64,000 nucleotides of DNA from positions 36,729-100,728 of the forward strand of contig NZ_JAUSAR010000036.1 of the NCBI RefSeq assembly GCF_030652515.1, written 5' to 3'. The stretch is from Aquabacterium sp. Its GTDB lineage: Bacteria > Pseudomonadota > Gammaproteobacteria > Burkholderiales > Burkholderiaceae_C. The notes beneath the pieces are model-generated. The model saw only the letters and a list, made by a program, of their open reading frames with translations. It made no database searches and was not told where the DNA came from. Each line of letters starts with the position of its first letter. The stretch's first letter is position 1. The position numbers and the translations under genes are program-made. Shown here one piece after another: positions 50,546-60,324 of this stretch.

Positions 50546-51226
50546 ATGATTGCCTTGACCCTCAAGCGTGTTGTTCTACTCGCAGCCATTGCGCTGTGTT
50601 CCCCCATGATGGCGCAGGCCCAGTCCACCACGGTCTGCGGCCCCGACATCAAAAACGAAGTGGCCAAAGCCCTGGAAGGTGCCAGCAAGCTGAGCCTGAC
50701 AGAGCAGAGCCAGCTGCAGGCCTCGCTGTACCAGAAGTACAAGTACTGCGGCACCTACGATGCCGCCGCGCTGCCCGCGGCCGACCCGTTCCACACTGCG
50801 GCTCGCCAGTGCGGGGCCAAGGTGGCTTACCTCGGCAGCGTGTATTACGAAGAGATGTCCTGCTGCGGCTACGACCCCCAACGCCGCACCTTCGCTTGCC
50901 CCGTGAAGATCAAGCAGAACTTCGGCTTTGGTGCCGCGCCCAATCCGGGCAGCCGTGAGTATGTGTACCACTGCGTGGCCGATGCGGCCGGTGTCTTCCA
51001 GCCGGTGGGCGACGACAGCGTGCACCTGGCCAACTCGGTGTTGGCACCCACCTGGCAGTTCGCGGTGGTGGCCAACGCCATCAACAACCTGCAGCTCGTT
51101 CAGCCCATGAACGGCGTGGCCCGCCGCGCGCGCTCCATCCTGTCATGGAACCTGCGTCCCACCAGCTGCAACTACCAACCCATCTGGGGCAATGTGCTGG
51201 AGTACAGCGTGCGGCTGGATCAATGA
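50546..51226 (+). CDS. Secreted hypothetical protein, cysteine-rich
   Basis: A 226-residue protein. A classic signal peptide (MIALTLKRVVLLAAIALCSP, then MMAQA cleavage) leads a mature protein with seven or more cysteines, some closely paired (ARQCGAK, MSCCGYDPQRRTFACP), which should form disulfides in the periplasm. Start ATG 50546 has AAGGAG. Downstream is an intrinsic terminator, so it is a single-gene unit. No family is recognised. A role in the envelope or as a secreted protein is inferred only. Confidence 0.8.
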   Translation: MIALTLKRVVLLAAIALCSPMMAQAQSTTVCGPDIKNEVAKALEGASKLSLTEQSQLQASLYQKYKYCGTYDAAALPAADPFHTAARQCGAKVAYLGSVYYEEMSCCGYDPQRRTFACPVKIKQNFGFGAAPNPGSREYVYHCVADAAGVFQPVGDDSVHLANSVLAPTWQFAVVANAINNLQLVQPMNGVARRARSILSWNLRPTSCNYQPIWGNVLEYSVRLDQ

Positions 51227-51252
51227 GCACACCAACACGCTGACACTTTGAG

Positions 51253-51277
51253 CCCCGGCATGGTCCGGGGGTTTTTT
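51253..51277 (+). terminator. Intrinsic terminator
   Basis: Stem CCCCGG (51253-51258) and CCGGGG (51265-51270) with a six-base loop, followed by GTTTTTT. It lies 27 bases after the secreted-protein gene and ends its transcript. Confidence 0.88.
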
Positions 51278-51436
51278 GTTGCGGCGATGTGACTGGTGAG
51301 CTTCCTTGCTCAAGCACTCCGCGAGCGCATCATGGCGTCCATGCCCGGCTATTGGGGCCTCTACCATGAGCAACTTGCCGTGTTCAGCAAGGCATGCGTT
51401 CGAGGGTGTGATAACAGTCAACATTGAAAGTCTCCC

Positions 51437-51838
51437 ATGGACATCCCCGCCGGCTTCAGCCCACTCACCCGCACCAGCCCCGTGCTTGACCTGGTCGGCC
51501 CCATTCACGCCAAAGGCCAAGGGCATGATTTGGTTTTGGGCCTGCGTGTCGAACCCAAGCATTGCAACGCCCGCGGAACCATCCACGGAGGCATCCTGGC
51601 CACCTTGGCCGACGTGGCCCTGGGTTACGCCACCGCCTTCTCCGCCGACCCACCCATCCCTTTGGTCACCGCCAACCTCACACTCGACTTCACCGGCACC
51701 GCCAAGATCGGCGACTGGATTGAAACCACCGTGGACATCCAGAAGAAGGGCTCACGCCTGGCCTTCGCCAATGGCTTCATCCACGTGGGCGCCGAGCGAA
51801 TCGTTCGCGCCAGTGCGGTGTTCGCCGTGAGCACTTGA
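51437..51838 (+). CDS. Hotdog-fold thioesterase, PaaI family
   Basis: A 133-residue hotdog-fold acyl-CoA thioesterase. CNARGTIHGGILATLADVAL holds the family motif (HGG) with the catalytic Asp after it, and TANLTLDFTGTAKIGDWIET and SRLAFANGFIHVGAERIVRA complete the hotdog strands. Length is standard. Substrate unknown; PaaI-type enzymes clear stalled or toxic aryl- or acyl-CoA. It has no operon partner; a gene remnant follows. Confidence 0.92.
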   Translation: MDIPAGFSPLTRTSPVLDLVGPIHAKGQGHDLVLGLRVEPKHCNARGTIHGGILATLADVALGYATAFSADPPIPLVTANLTLDFTGTAKIGDWIETTVDIQKKGSRLAFANGFIHVGAERIVRASAVFAVST

Positions 51839-51959
51839 TGGGCGCATTCATGCGCCTGTGTACAAGATCAAGGAAGGCGAGAGTTCGCTGTACACGGCCT
51901 TCAAGAATTACTACAACCACCTGTGGTTTGTTTATTCGTCGGAAAAGCCGAACGAGTAA
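51831..51959 (+). pseudogene. Remnant of a gene (C-terminal fragment)
   Basis: After the PaaI stop, an open stretch reads HAPVYKIKEGESSLYTAFKN, then YYNHLWFVYSSEKPNE and a stop at 51957. It has the amino acid balance of a real protein (aromatic, charged, few Pro/Ala), unlike chance frames here. There is no start codon or ribosome binding site upstream, because an in-frame TGA stands at 51828. It is probably the tail of a gene whose body was lost by deletion. The family is not recognised. Confidence 0.55.
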
Positions 51960-52030
51960 GTTGAACCCTTCACGAAGGGTGTAAAACCGAATGTCCGCCA
52001 TCGTTCGTGACCACTGAAGGGATACCCGCC

Positions 52031-52519
52031 ATGCGTTCCACCTCAGCTGAAGTGCAAACCACCGTCCACGCACCGCTCGAAAAAGCTTTCGCGCACATCG
52101 TGCCCATCAACCTGGCGTCCATCTTCACCGGGTACGGCCCCTTGCCGGCGGTGTCGGGCACCAAAGACCAGACGGGCCCCTGGGACGGTGCAGGCCAGAC
52201 CCGCACCGTCCTGCTGTCCGATGGCAGCTCGGCCCAGGAGGCGTTGATGGCCTACCAGTTCCCATCGCATTTCGCCTACACCGTCAGTGGCTTCACGGGC
52301 ATCCTGCGCTTCCTGGCCAAAGAGGCGCGGGGCGAGTGGTGGTTCGAGCGCGAACCCGTCACCCAGGCGACGGCCATTCGCTGGCGGTACGAGTTCATCA
52401 GCCGCACACCCGTGCTCGAGCCCATTGTTTGCTTCATCACGCAAAGGCTGTGGAAAGGCTACATGCGCAAGGCTTTGAGCATGTCCAAAGCGCAGGTTGA
52501 ATCAATCGCCAGCGTTTGA
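52031..52519 (+). CDS. SRPBCC-fold (polyketide cyclase-like) protein
   Basis: A 162-residue protein. MRSTSAEVQTTVHAPLEKAF, AHIVPINLASIFTGYGPLPA, TRTVLLSDGSSAQEALMAYQ and the long C-terminal helix (RLWKGYMRKALSMSKAQVES) show the SRPBCC/START fold, a beta sheet wrapped round a helix that binds hydrophobic ligands. The start at ATG 52031 has AAGGGA upstream. Function is unknown; it is not in an operon with the NRPS cluster, 20 kb away by orientation. Confidence 0.82.
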   Translation: MRSTSAEVQTTVHAPLEKAFAHIVPINLASIFTGYGPLPAVSGTKDQTGPWDGAGQTRTVLLSDGSSAQEALMAYQFPSHFAYTVSGFTGILRFLAKEARGEWWFEREPVTQATAIRWRYEFISRTPVLEPIVCFITQRLWKGYMRKALSMSKAQVESIASV

Positions 52520-52531
52520 CGATCGCGAAAT

Positions 52532-53599
52532 ATGGCGATGGCGCATCTTCTTCCGATGATTCCAAAGGCAGTTCGCACACTGGCATTTTCTCTGGCGCTG
52601 CTGGGCTGCCATGCTGGGGCCCTCTCTGCGGTGGGCATGGTGGAGTGGCCGTCGTCAGAAACGGCTGGTCCCGTCACGGTGTTCTTTCCCACCAAAGCGC
52701 CAGAACAGGATGCCCGGCGGGGTGAGTTCCTGATGCGACTGGCCGTCGATGCAGCCCCCGTCAAGGGCAATGGGGCGTTGGTGGTCATCTCTCATGGCTC
52801 CACAGCAGCACCATGGGATTACCTCGACATTGCCAGAGCATTGGTGGATGCCGGTTTTGTGGTGGCCATGCCCGAGCACTACAAGGACAACGACGACGAT
52901 GTCGGCGAGCCTGGCCCTGCCAGTTGGATTCGCCGACCGCTAGAGGTGTCCAAGGCCATTGACGCCATGGCCCGCAGCCCATTGTTTGCCCCGCTGCTTC
53001 AGTTCGACAGCGTGGGCATGTATGGCATGTCTGCCGGTGGGCACACTGCGCTCTCACTGGCGGGTGGGCGTTGGTCGCCAGCCAGGTTCAAGCAGCATTG
53101 CCAGGCCCACATGGCCGAAGATTTTCAGACCTGCGTGGGCCTCATCACCCGGCTGACCGGGGGGGCGTTGGATGGGCTTAAAACCACCGTGGCCCGTTGG
53201 GTCATTGGCCTGAAGTTCACCGACGAGACCTGGTACGAGCACACCGATCCCAGGATCAAGGCCGTGGTGGCGGGCGTACCGTTGGCGGCTGATTTCGACC
53301 TGACTTCCTTGCGCCAACCCAAAGTGAAACTGGGCATCATCTCGGCCCAGAAAGACCGGTGGTTGATCCCGAAGTTTCACAGCGAAGCCGTGTTGGGCGC
53401 CTGCAAGTCTTGCGAGTCTTTGGCTGATCTGGAAAACGGCGGACATGGTGCGCTGCTGTCGCCGCTGCGGCCCAATCTCAGTGGCCTGGTGTCTGATTTG
53501 ATCTCTGATCCGCCGGGGTTCAACCGGGCGCAGACCACCCGTGAGGTGAACGAGCTGATCGTGAAGTTTTTTGTCAGGAATCTGGACATTGCACGGTGA
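52532..53599 (+). CDS. Dienelactone-hydrolase-like alpha/beta hydrolase, exported
   Basis: A 355-residue protein. An N-terminal hydrophobic signal ending at LLGC (lipobox-like, so perhaps a lipoprotein) is followed by LVVISHGSTAAPWDYLDIAR (oxyanion HG) and GMYGMSAGGHTALSLAGGR (nucleophile Ser), and a C-terminal His in ENGGHGALLSP. It matches the predicted dienelactone hydrolase group. It overlaps the cupin gene that follows. The substrate is unknown. Confidence 0.83.
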   Translation: MAMAHLLPMIPKAVRTLAFSLALLGCHAGALSAVGMVEWPSSETAGPVTVFFPTKAPEQDARRGEFLMRLAVDAAPVKGNGALVVISHGSTAAPWDYLDIARALVDAGFVVAMPEHYKDNDDDVGEPGPASWIRRPLEVSKAIDAMARSPLFAPLLQFDSVGMYGMSAGGHTALSLAGGRWSPARFKQHCQAHMAEDFQTCVGLITRLTGGALDGLKTTVARWVIGLKFTDETWYEHTDPRIKAVVAGVPLAADFDLTSLRQPKVKLGIISAQKDRWLIPKFHSEAVLGACKSCESLADLENGGHGALLSPLRPNLSGLVSDLISDPPGFNRAQTTREVNELIVKFFVRNLDIAR

Positions 53600-53943
53600 T
53601 GATCATGCGCATTGACAACCTGTTCACCAATGCAACACCGCCAGCCCATGGCGAGCGCTTCGACACCATCCTCAACCACCGCAATCTGCTCATCGAGCGG
53701 ATCGTCAGCACTTCGCGCATCACGCCTCACGAGTATGTGCAGCCGCAAGACGAGTGGGTCTTGCTGGTCCAAGGTGAAGCGTGGATGACCGTTGCCGGGG
53801 AGTCCGTGTCGCTCAAGGCTGGCGATCACCTGTTCTTGCCGGCAGGTGTGCCGCACACCGTGGAGCGCACCTCGGACGGCGCCATGTGGTTGGCCGTGCA
53901 CCTGCACCCGGCGCAAAGCCCTGACCAAGGAGCACCTGGATGA
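53599..53943 (+). CDS. Small cupin-domain protein
   Basis: A 114-residue single cupin barrel. ERIVSTSRITPHEYVQPQDE WVLLVQGEAW carries the first metal motif, and GDHLFLPAGVPHTVERT carries the second (PAGVPH). The start overlaps the hydrolase stop (TGATG at 53597-53601), so the two genes are translationally coupled. Its ligand is unknown. It may bind a metal and a sugar or small acid, as cupins of this size often do. Confidence 0.85.
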   Translation: MIMRIDNLFTNATPPAHGERFDTILNHRNLLIERIVSTSRITPHEYVQPQDEWVLLVQGEAWMTVAGESVSLKAGDHLFLPAGVPHTVERTSDGAMWLAVHLHPAQSPDQGAPG

Positions 53944-54023
53944 AGCCACCAATGAGCAGCGCATCGCTCATGCCGGTGATACTAGGGCGCCTCGCCCACT
54001 GATGAATGAACCAAGGAGCCAAC

Positions 54024-54539
54024 ATGAAGATCACATTCACCGCGACCTGCCTGGCGCTGCTTTCAAGCCTGGCCGTGGCTGCAGGGGCTGACATCAAGGC
54101 GCTTTCCGTGGATGACGTCCAGGGTTATTTGTCAGGTAAAGGCATGGGCCAGGCCAAAGCGGCTGAACTGAATGGTTACCCGGGGCCGTCTCATGTTCTG
54201 AGCCTGTCCAAGGAGCTTGAGCTCACGCCCGGGCAGAAGGCGCAGACGCAAGCCTTGTTCAACGACATGGCATCTCGCTCAAAGCGCGTTGGCCAGCAGT
54301 TGGTCGAAGAAGAACGCTCGCTGAACGAGCTGTTCGTGGCCAAGACAGCGACACCCGAACGCTTGTCGATCGCCATGGCCAAAATTGGCCAACTTCAGGG
54401 GCAGGTTCGCCAAGTGCACCTGGAGGCTCACATCCACCAGCACGCCATCCTCACCCCATCGCAAATTGCAAAGTACCAGGTGCTGCGTGGCCATGGCGAG
54501 GCGAGTGCCAACGGGCCGCAGCACCATCGCCATCCTTGA
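54024..54539 (+). CDS. Spy/CpxP-like periplasmic protein (LTxxQ type)
   Basis: A 171-residue secreted protein with signal peptide (MKITFTATCLALLSSLAVAA). Two LTxxQ-type motifs, ELTPGQKAQTQALFNDM and ILTPSQIAKYQVLR, plus helical segments between them, match the Spy/CpxP family of envelope-stress chaperones and metal sensors. A His-rich tail (GPQHHRHP) could bind metal. ATG 54024 has AAGGAG five bases upstream. Not linked to a sensor kinase nearby. Confidence 0.85.
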   Translation: MKITFTATCLALLSSLAVAAGADIKALSVDDVQGYLSGKGMGQAKAAELNGYPGPSHVLSLSKELELTPGQKAQTQALFNDMASRSKRVGQQLVEEERSLNELFVAKTATPERLSIAMAKIGQLQGQVRQVHLEAHIHQHAILTPSQIAKYQVLRGHGEASANGPQHHRHP

Positions 54540-54644
54540 TGGGCGTGCGCCGCAAGCCTTGCCGAACGCCCAATGTCGATTTGGCCGCCCGTCCTTCGTC
54601 GTACAGTCAGAGGGCTGTCCTCTGCAAGCCAAGGAATGATTGAC

Positions 54645-55094
54645 ATGAGCACCACCAACACTGTCCGTCTTCACCGCGTCATCCGCTGCACCCCGGATCG
54701 CCTTTACCGCGCCTTCCTGACCGAAGAGGCCTTTGTCAAATGGCTGCCCCCGCACGGCTTCACCGCCAAGGTTCACCAGATGGACGCCAAGGTGGGTGGC
54801 CAATACAAGATGTCGTTCACCAATTTCAGTTCGGGCCACAGCCATTCGTTTGGCGGTCAGTACCTGGAGCTGGTGCCCAACGAGCGCCTGCGCTACACCG
54901 CCGCGTTCGATGACCCGAACCTGCCTGGCGAAATGCAGACCACGGTCACCTTGAAGCAAGTGTCCTGCGGCACCGAGCTGAGTGTGGTGCAGGAAGGCAT
55001 CCCAGCCATCATCCCCCCGGAAGGCTGCTACCTGGGCTGGCAAGAGTCGCTGACCTTGCTCATCCAATTGGTCGAGCCCGAGATTCCGGGTTGA
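54645..55094 (+). CDS. AHSA1/SRPBCC-fold protein
   Basis: A 149-residue protein of the AHSA1 (activator of Hsp90 ATPase homologue 1-like) subgroup of SRPBCC proteins. RVIRCTPDRLYRAFLTEEAF, VKWLPPHGFTAKVHQMDAKV, GGQYKMSFTNFSSGHSHSFG and GCYLGWQESLTLLIQLVEPE are the characteristic segments. ATG 54645 has AAGGA upstream. The cavity binds an unknown ligand; proteins of this class act in stress response or as small-molecule carriers. Confidence 0.88.
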   Translation: MSTTNTVRLHRVIRCTPDRLYRAFLTEEAFVKWLPPHGFTAKVHQMDAKVGGQYKMSFTNFSSGHSHSFGGQYLELVPNERLRYTAAFDDPNLPGEMQTTVTLKQVSCGTELSVVQEGIPAIIPPEGCYLGWQESLTLLIQLVEPEIPG

Positions 55095-55118
55095 GGGCGC
55101 AGGTCGGAGGATCGAGCC

Positions 55119-55643
55119 ATGAACGCCGTGCAACTTGGTGAGCTTCCCCAAGAAGCCTTGCTCAACCAATACAAAGAGCAGGGCGTGTACACGGACTGCT
55201 ATTGCGTGGATGTGCCCCGTGCCGTTTCCCAGGCCGAGTTTGTCGAAACCTTCTACACCACGAGGCTGTTCAAGGTAGAGCGATTCATCCTCTCATCGCT
55301 GCTTTCCAAGCCCTCCACGGACGAGCAAGCCAGGCGGCTGGCGGCAGGGGAGGTGCAAAGGTTCGCAGCCTGGACCGTGGAGGGCCGAACGGCCCATCAA
55401 TTGCTCCTCTGCGATTTCATGGGGCGCACCAGGTCGTGGTTGATGAGCGTTGCCGACGAAGCCACCCGCCCTGGCAGCACGCGTTTGTACTTTGGCTCGG
55501 CCTTCCTGCCCAAGGTGGATCGAGCGACGGGCCAGGCAACCTATGGCCCGGAGTTCCACGCCCTCAAAGGCTTCCACCGTCTCTACTCCCGAGCACTCCT
55601 GCGGTCGGCGCAATCGCGCTTGCTGCTCACCAAGCCGAGCTGA
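55119..55643 (+). CDS. Hypothetical conserved protein (DUF2867-like)
   Basis: A 174-residue protein. YTDCYCVDVPRAVSQAEFVE, TFYTTRLFKVERFILSSLLS, AWTVEGRTAHQLLLCDFMGR and TRLYFGSAFLPKV form the pattern of a conserved proteobacterial family of unknown function that I associate loosely with DUF2867. It lies 24 bases after the AHSA1 protein gene and 10 bases before the TfoX-N gene, so all three may be cotranscribed. No enzyme motif is clear. Confidence 0.75.
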   Translation: MNAVQLGELPQEALLNQYKEQGVYTDCYCVDVPRAVSQAEFVETFYTTRLFKVERFILSSLLSKPSTDEQARRLAAGEVQRFAAWTVEGRTAHQLLLCDFMGRTRSWLMSVADEATRPGSTRLYFGSAFLPKVDRATGQATYGPEFHALKGFHRLYSRALLRSAQSRLLLTKPS

Positions 55644-55653
55644 GGTAAACGCC

Positions 55654-56004
55654 ATGGCCACCGACCAGAGCTTCGTCGACTACATCTGCGAGCAATCCAA
55701 GCTGGGTGGCCGCATCTCGCACAAGAAGATGTTCGGCGAGTACGCGCTCTACCTGGACGGCAAGGTCATCGCCTTCGTGTGCGACAACCACCTGTTCCTC
55801 AAGCCCACGGCCGAAGGCAAGGCGGTGCTGGGCACCGTGTCAGAGCACCCGCCTTATCCCGGCGCCAAGCTGTACTTCCGCATCGGCGACGAGATCGATG
55901 ATCAACACCTGTTGCAACGCGTGTTCCAGGCCACGGCCGATGCCTTGCCATTGCCCAAGCCCAAAGCCGTCAAGCGCAAAACTCCCAAAGCCAAGGCCCC
56001 ATGA
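55654..56004 (+). CDS. TfoX N-terminal domain protein
   Basis: A 116-residue protein. FVDYICEQSKLGGRISHKKM, FGEYALYLDGKVIAFVCDNH, LFLKPTAEGKAVLG and AKLYFRIGDEI are the TfoX/Sxy N-terminal domain. The C-terminal domain that activates competence genes in gamma-proteobacteria is absent; instead a basic tail (KPKAVKRKTPKAKAP) follows. A role in DNA uptake is not supported by context. It ends with a strong terminator. Confidence 0.9.
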   Translation: MATDQSFVDYICEQSKLGGRISHKKMFGEYALYLDGKVIAFVCDNHLFLKPTAEGKAVLGTVSEHPPYPGAKLYFRIGDEIDDQHLLQRVFQATADALPLPKPKAVKRKTPKAKAP

Positions 56005-56009
56005 AAAAA

Positions 56010-56040
56010 GCCCGAGGCGGTAAACCGCACTCGGGCTTTT
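56010..56040. terminator. Bidirectional intrinsic terminator between convergent genes
   Basis: GCCCGAG (56010-56016) and CTCGGGC (56030-56036) form a stable stem, with an internal GCGG/CCGC pair. A-run AAAAAA precedes and T-run TTTT follows, so it can end transcripts from both directions: the TfoX-N gene and the acetyl-CoA acetyltransferase gene. Confidence 0.9.
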
Positions 56041-56077
56041 CAAGGATGACTTCAGCGAGTCAAAGCGCCGTCATCAA

Positions 56078-57262
56078 TCAAATGCGCTCGATGATCATCG
56101 CAATGCCTTGGCCACCGCCAATGCACATGGTGATCAGGGCGTAGCGGCCCTTGATGCGTTGCAACTCGTACAGCGCCTTGGTCACCAGGATGGCGCCAGT
56201 GGCACCCACCGGGTGGCCCAGCGAGATGCCTGAGCCATTGGGGTTGGTCTTCTCGTTGGGGAAGCCCATTTCCTTGGACACGGCACAGGCTTGCGCAGCG
56301 AAGGCTTCGTTGGATTCGATCACGTCCAGGTCGGCCACAGTCAGGCCAGCCTTGGCCAGCGCGGCCTTGGAGGCGGGCACAGGGCCGATGCCCATGTACT
56401 CGGGCTCGACGCCAGCGTGGCCGTAGGAAACCAGGCGGGCCAGGGGCTTGAGGCCCAGTTCCTTGGCCTTCTCGGCAGAGGCCATGACCACGGCAGCGGC
56501 GCCGTCATTCAGACCGGAGGCGTTGCCGGCGGTCACGGTGCCTTCTTCTTTCTTGAAAGCAGGCTTCATCTTGCCGAGGGTTTCGACGGTGGTGTCGCCC
56601 TTCACGTGCTCGTCAATCGCGAACAGCGTGGTGCCCTTGCGGGTTTGCAACTCAACGGGAACGATCTGTTCCTTGAAGTAGCCGGCCTCGATGGCGGCGG
56701 CGGCACGCTGCTGGCTTTGCACCGAGTAGGCGTCCTGCTGCTCGCGGGTGATGTCGTAGCGGGCGGCCACGTTTTCGGCCGTGATGCCCATGTGGATGTG
56801 CTTGCGCGGGTCATGCAGGGCGCCGAGCATGAAGTCCAGCATCTTGACGTCGCCCATGCGCGCGCCCCAGCGGTTGCTGGTGACCAGGTAAGCGCCACGG
56901 CTCATGGATTCAGCGCCAGCGCCGATGGCCACTTCGCAATCACCCAGCAAGATGGACTGGGCGGCCGACACGATCGCTTGCAGGCCCGAGCCGCACAGGC
57001 GGTTCACGTTGAAGGCGGGGGTCTCTTGCGGCACGCCAGCGTTCAGCGCGGCCACGCGGCTGATGTAAGCATCCTGAGGCACGGTGGGGATCACATGGCC
57101 CAGCACCACGTGGCCCACATCTTTGGGCTGCACGCCAGCGCGTTCCATCGCAGTCTTGATGACCAGGGCGCCCAGGTCGGCCGGGGGCACTTCCTTGAGC
57201 GAGCCACCGAAGGTGCCGATGGCGGTGCGGGCGGCGCCCACAAAAACGACTTCACGAGTCAT
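56078..57262 (-). CDS. Acetyl-CoA C-acetyltransferase (beta-ketothiolase)
   Basis: Condenses two acetyl-CoA to acetoacetyl-CoA (first step of polyhydroxyalkanoate synthesis) or the reverse in beta-oxidation. The 394-residue enzyme has the acyl-accepting Cys in FNVNRLCGSGLQAIVSAAQS, the His in SGISLGHPVGATGA, and the second Cys in LITMCIGGGQGIAMI. ATG 57262 has AAGGA upstream and is preferred to 57379. It is on the same strand as cbbR and starts 46 bases after its end, so it may be co-regulated with carbon fixation. It resembles PhaA but no phaB or phaC is nearby. Confidence 0.93.
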   Translation of the reverse strand: MTREVVFVGAARTAIGTFGGSLKEVPPADLGALVIKTAMERAGVQPKDVGHVVLGHVIPTVPQDAYISRVAALNAGVPQETPAFNVNRLCGSGLQAIVSAAQSILLGDCEVAIGAGAESMSRGAYLVTSNRWGARMGDVKMLDFMLGALHDPRKHIHMGITAENVAARYDITREQQDAYSVQSQQRAAAAIEAGYFKEQIVPVELQTRKGTTLFAIDEHVKGDTTVETLGKMKPAFKKEEGTVTAGNASGLNDGAAAVVMASAEKAKELGLKPLARLVSYGHAGVEPEYMGIGPVPASKAALAKAGLTVADLDVIESNEAFAAQACAVSKEMGFPNEKTNPNGSGISLGHPVGATGAILVTKALYELQRIKGRYALITMCIGGGQGIAMIIERI

Positions 57263-57308
57263 GGTGTTTTCCTTCAAGAGAGGGGATGTGATCGAAACGA
57301 TTGTCAGA

Positions 57309-58250
57309 TTATGCCGCGTTGGGCGCCTGCACAGTCGAATCCTGCGTGCCCATGATGTTCTCCGCATGCTCCAGCACAAAGTAGCGAAATGCCTCGGCCG
57401 CCGGTGACAGCACCTTGGACACCTCGTGCACGATGTTCCAGGTGCGCCTCAGGGGCGTGCCTTCAAAGTCCACCAGGTGCAGCAGGCCGTTGCGCAATTC
57501 GGGTGCCACCGCGTGCAGCGACAGAAAACCGATGCCCAATCCTGCCGTGACCGCCGCCTTGATGGTCTCGTTGCTGGCGATCTCCATGCCGATGCGCGGC
57601 GCCATCTGGTGGTGCTTCAAATAGGCGTCCAGCACCTCGCGAACCTCGGACCCGACCTCGCGCGCAATCAGCGGGTGGTTCATCAAGGCATTGAGCGGCG
57701 GGTGCCCCACGCCCAGCAAAGGGTGCCCCGGCGGGCAAACGAACACCATGGCATGACCCGCAAAGGGCTCGGCGCGCATGGCGTATTCCTTGGGCGGGCG
57801 GCCCATCACCGCCAGGTCGATTTCGTTGCTGTGCATGCGGGCCATCAGCTTGGTGATGTCGCGGGTCACGTCCAGTTTGACGTCCACCCCCGGATGTTCA
57901 GCGCGAAATCGCGCCAGCAATTGCGGCAGGAAATAACCCGCCGTGCTGATCAGACCAATGGTTAGTACCCCCGTCTGAACCCCCTTGAACCGGGCCATGA
58001 CGTTGTCCGCATCCTTCAAAGTTGAAAGCAAACGTTTGGCGTAGACCAGGAAGTACTCGCCTCCCATGGTCAGCTGGATGTTGCGGCCCTGGCGCTCGAA
58101 CAGGGGCATGCCGACATGGCCTTCCAGCTCCTTGACCTGCATGGTCACCGCAGGGGGCGAGAGGTGCAAAACCTCGGCCGCGCGGCTGAAGCTGAGCTGC
58201 CGAGCGACCTCCGTGAACACCCTTAACTGCCTAAAAGTCACGCTTCTCAT
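57309..58250 (-). CDS. cbbR: CbbR, LysR-type regulator of Calvin-cycle genes
   Basis: Activates the divergent cbb operon in response to carbon metabolites. The 313-residue protein has an N-terminal helix-turn-helix (TFRQLRVFTEVARQLSFSRA, AEVLHLSPPAVTMQVKELEG) and a LysR substrate-binding domain (TIGLISTAGYFLPQLLARFR...). CbbR proteins characteristically start MRSVTFRQLRVF-like, which supports ATG 58250 (the open frame extends to 58379). It lies head-to-head with cbbL with 121 bases between, containing the likely operator. Confidence 0.94.
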   Translation of the reverse strand: MRSVTFRQLRVFTEVARQLSFSRAAEVLHLSPPAVTMQVKELEGHVGMPLFERQGRNIQLTMGGEYFLVYAKRLLSTLKDADNVMARFKGVQTGVLTIGLISTAGYFLPQLLARFRAEHPGVDVKLDVTRDITKLMARMHSNEIDLAVMGRPPKEYAMRAEPFAGHAMVFVCPPGHPLLGVGHPPLNALMNHPLIAREVGSEVREVLDAYLKHHQMAPRIGMEIASNETIKAAVTAGLGIGFLSLHAVAPELRNGLLHLVDFEGTPLRRTWNIVHEVSKVLSPAAEAFRYFVLEHAENIMGTQDSTVQAPNAA

Positions 58251-58269
58251 TAAGCAATACCTGAAGTGA

Positions 58270-59856
<1,587 letters not shown>

Positions 59857-59878
59857 GCAGGGCAAGGAGAACACCACC

Positions 59879-60322
59879 ATGATGACCAACCCCACCGGCC
59901 GCCTCACGCAAGGCCAGTTCAGCTTCCTGCCTGACTTGACCGATGCCGAGATCGCATTGCAGATCGAATACGGCCTGCGCAAGGGCTACGCCTGGAGCGT
60001 GGAATACACCGACGATCCACACCCTCGCAACACCTACTGGGAGATGTACGGCAACCCCATGTTCGACCTGAAGGATGCCGCCGGCGTCATGACCGAACTG
60101 AAGGCCTGCCGCGACACCTTTGGCCGTGGCCACTACATCCGCCTGATGGCCTTTGACTCCACCCGTGGCGTGGAGACCATCGCCATGAGCTTCATCGCCA
60201 ACCGTCCCAAGAAGGAGCCCGGTTTTCGCCTGGAGCGCCATGAAGTCGATGGCCGCTCGGTGCGCTACACCATGACCTCTTACGCGATCGGCGAGCCCGA
60301 AGGCGAGCGCTACAGCGACTGA
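59879..60322 (+). CDS. cbbS: RuBisCO small subunit, red type
   Basis: A 147-residue small subunit that caps the large-subunit octamer. The segment [40 protein letters not shown] and [12 protein letters not shown] is conserved. A C-terminal extension after about residue 110 ([20 protein letters not shown]) forms the beta-hairpin typical of red-type small subunits and fills the central channel. AAGGAG precedes the start. It begins 22 bases after cbbL. Confidence 0.97.
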   Translation: MMTNPTGRLTQGQFSFLPDLTDAEIALQIEYGLRKGYAWSVEYTDDPHPRNTYWEMYGNPMFDLKDAAGVMTELKACRDTFGRGHYIRLMAFDSTRGVETIAMSFIANRPKKEPGFRLERHEVDGRSVRYTMTSYAIGEPEGERYSD

Positions 60323-60324
60323 CC

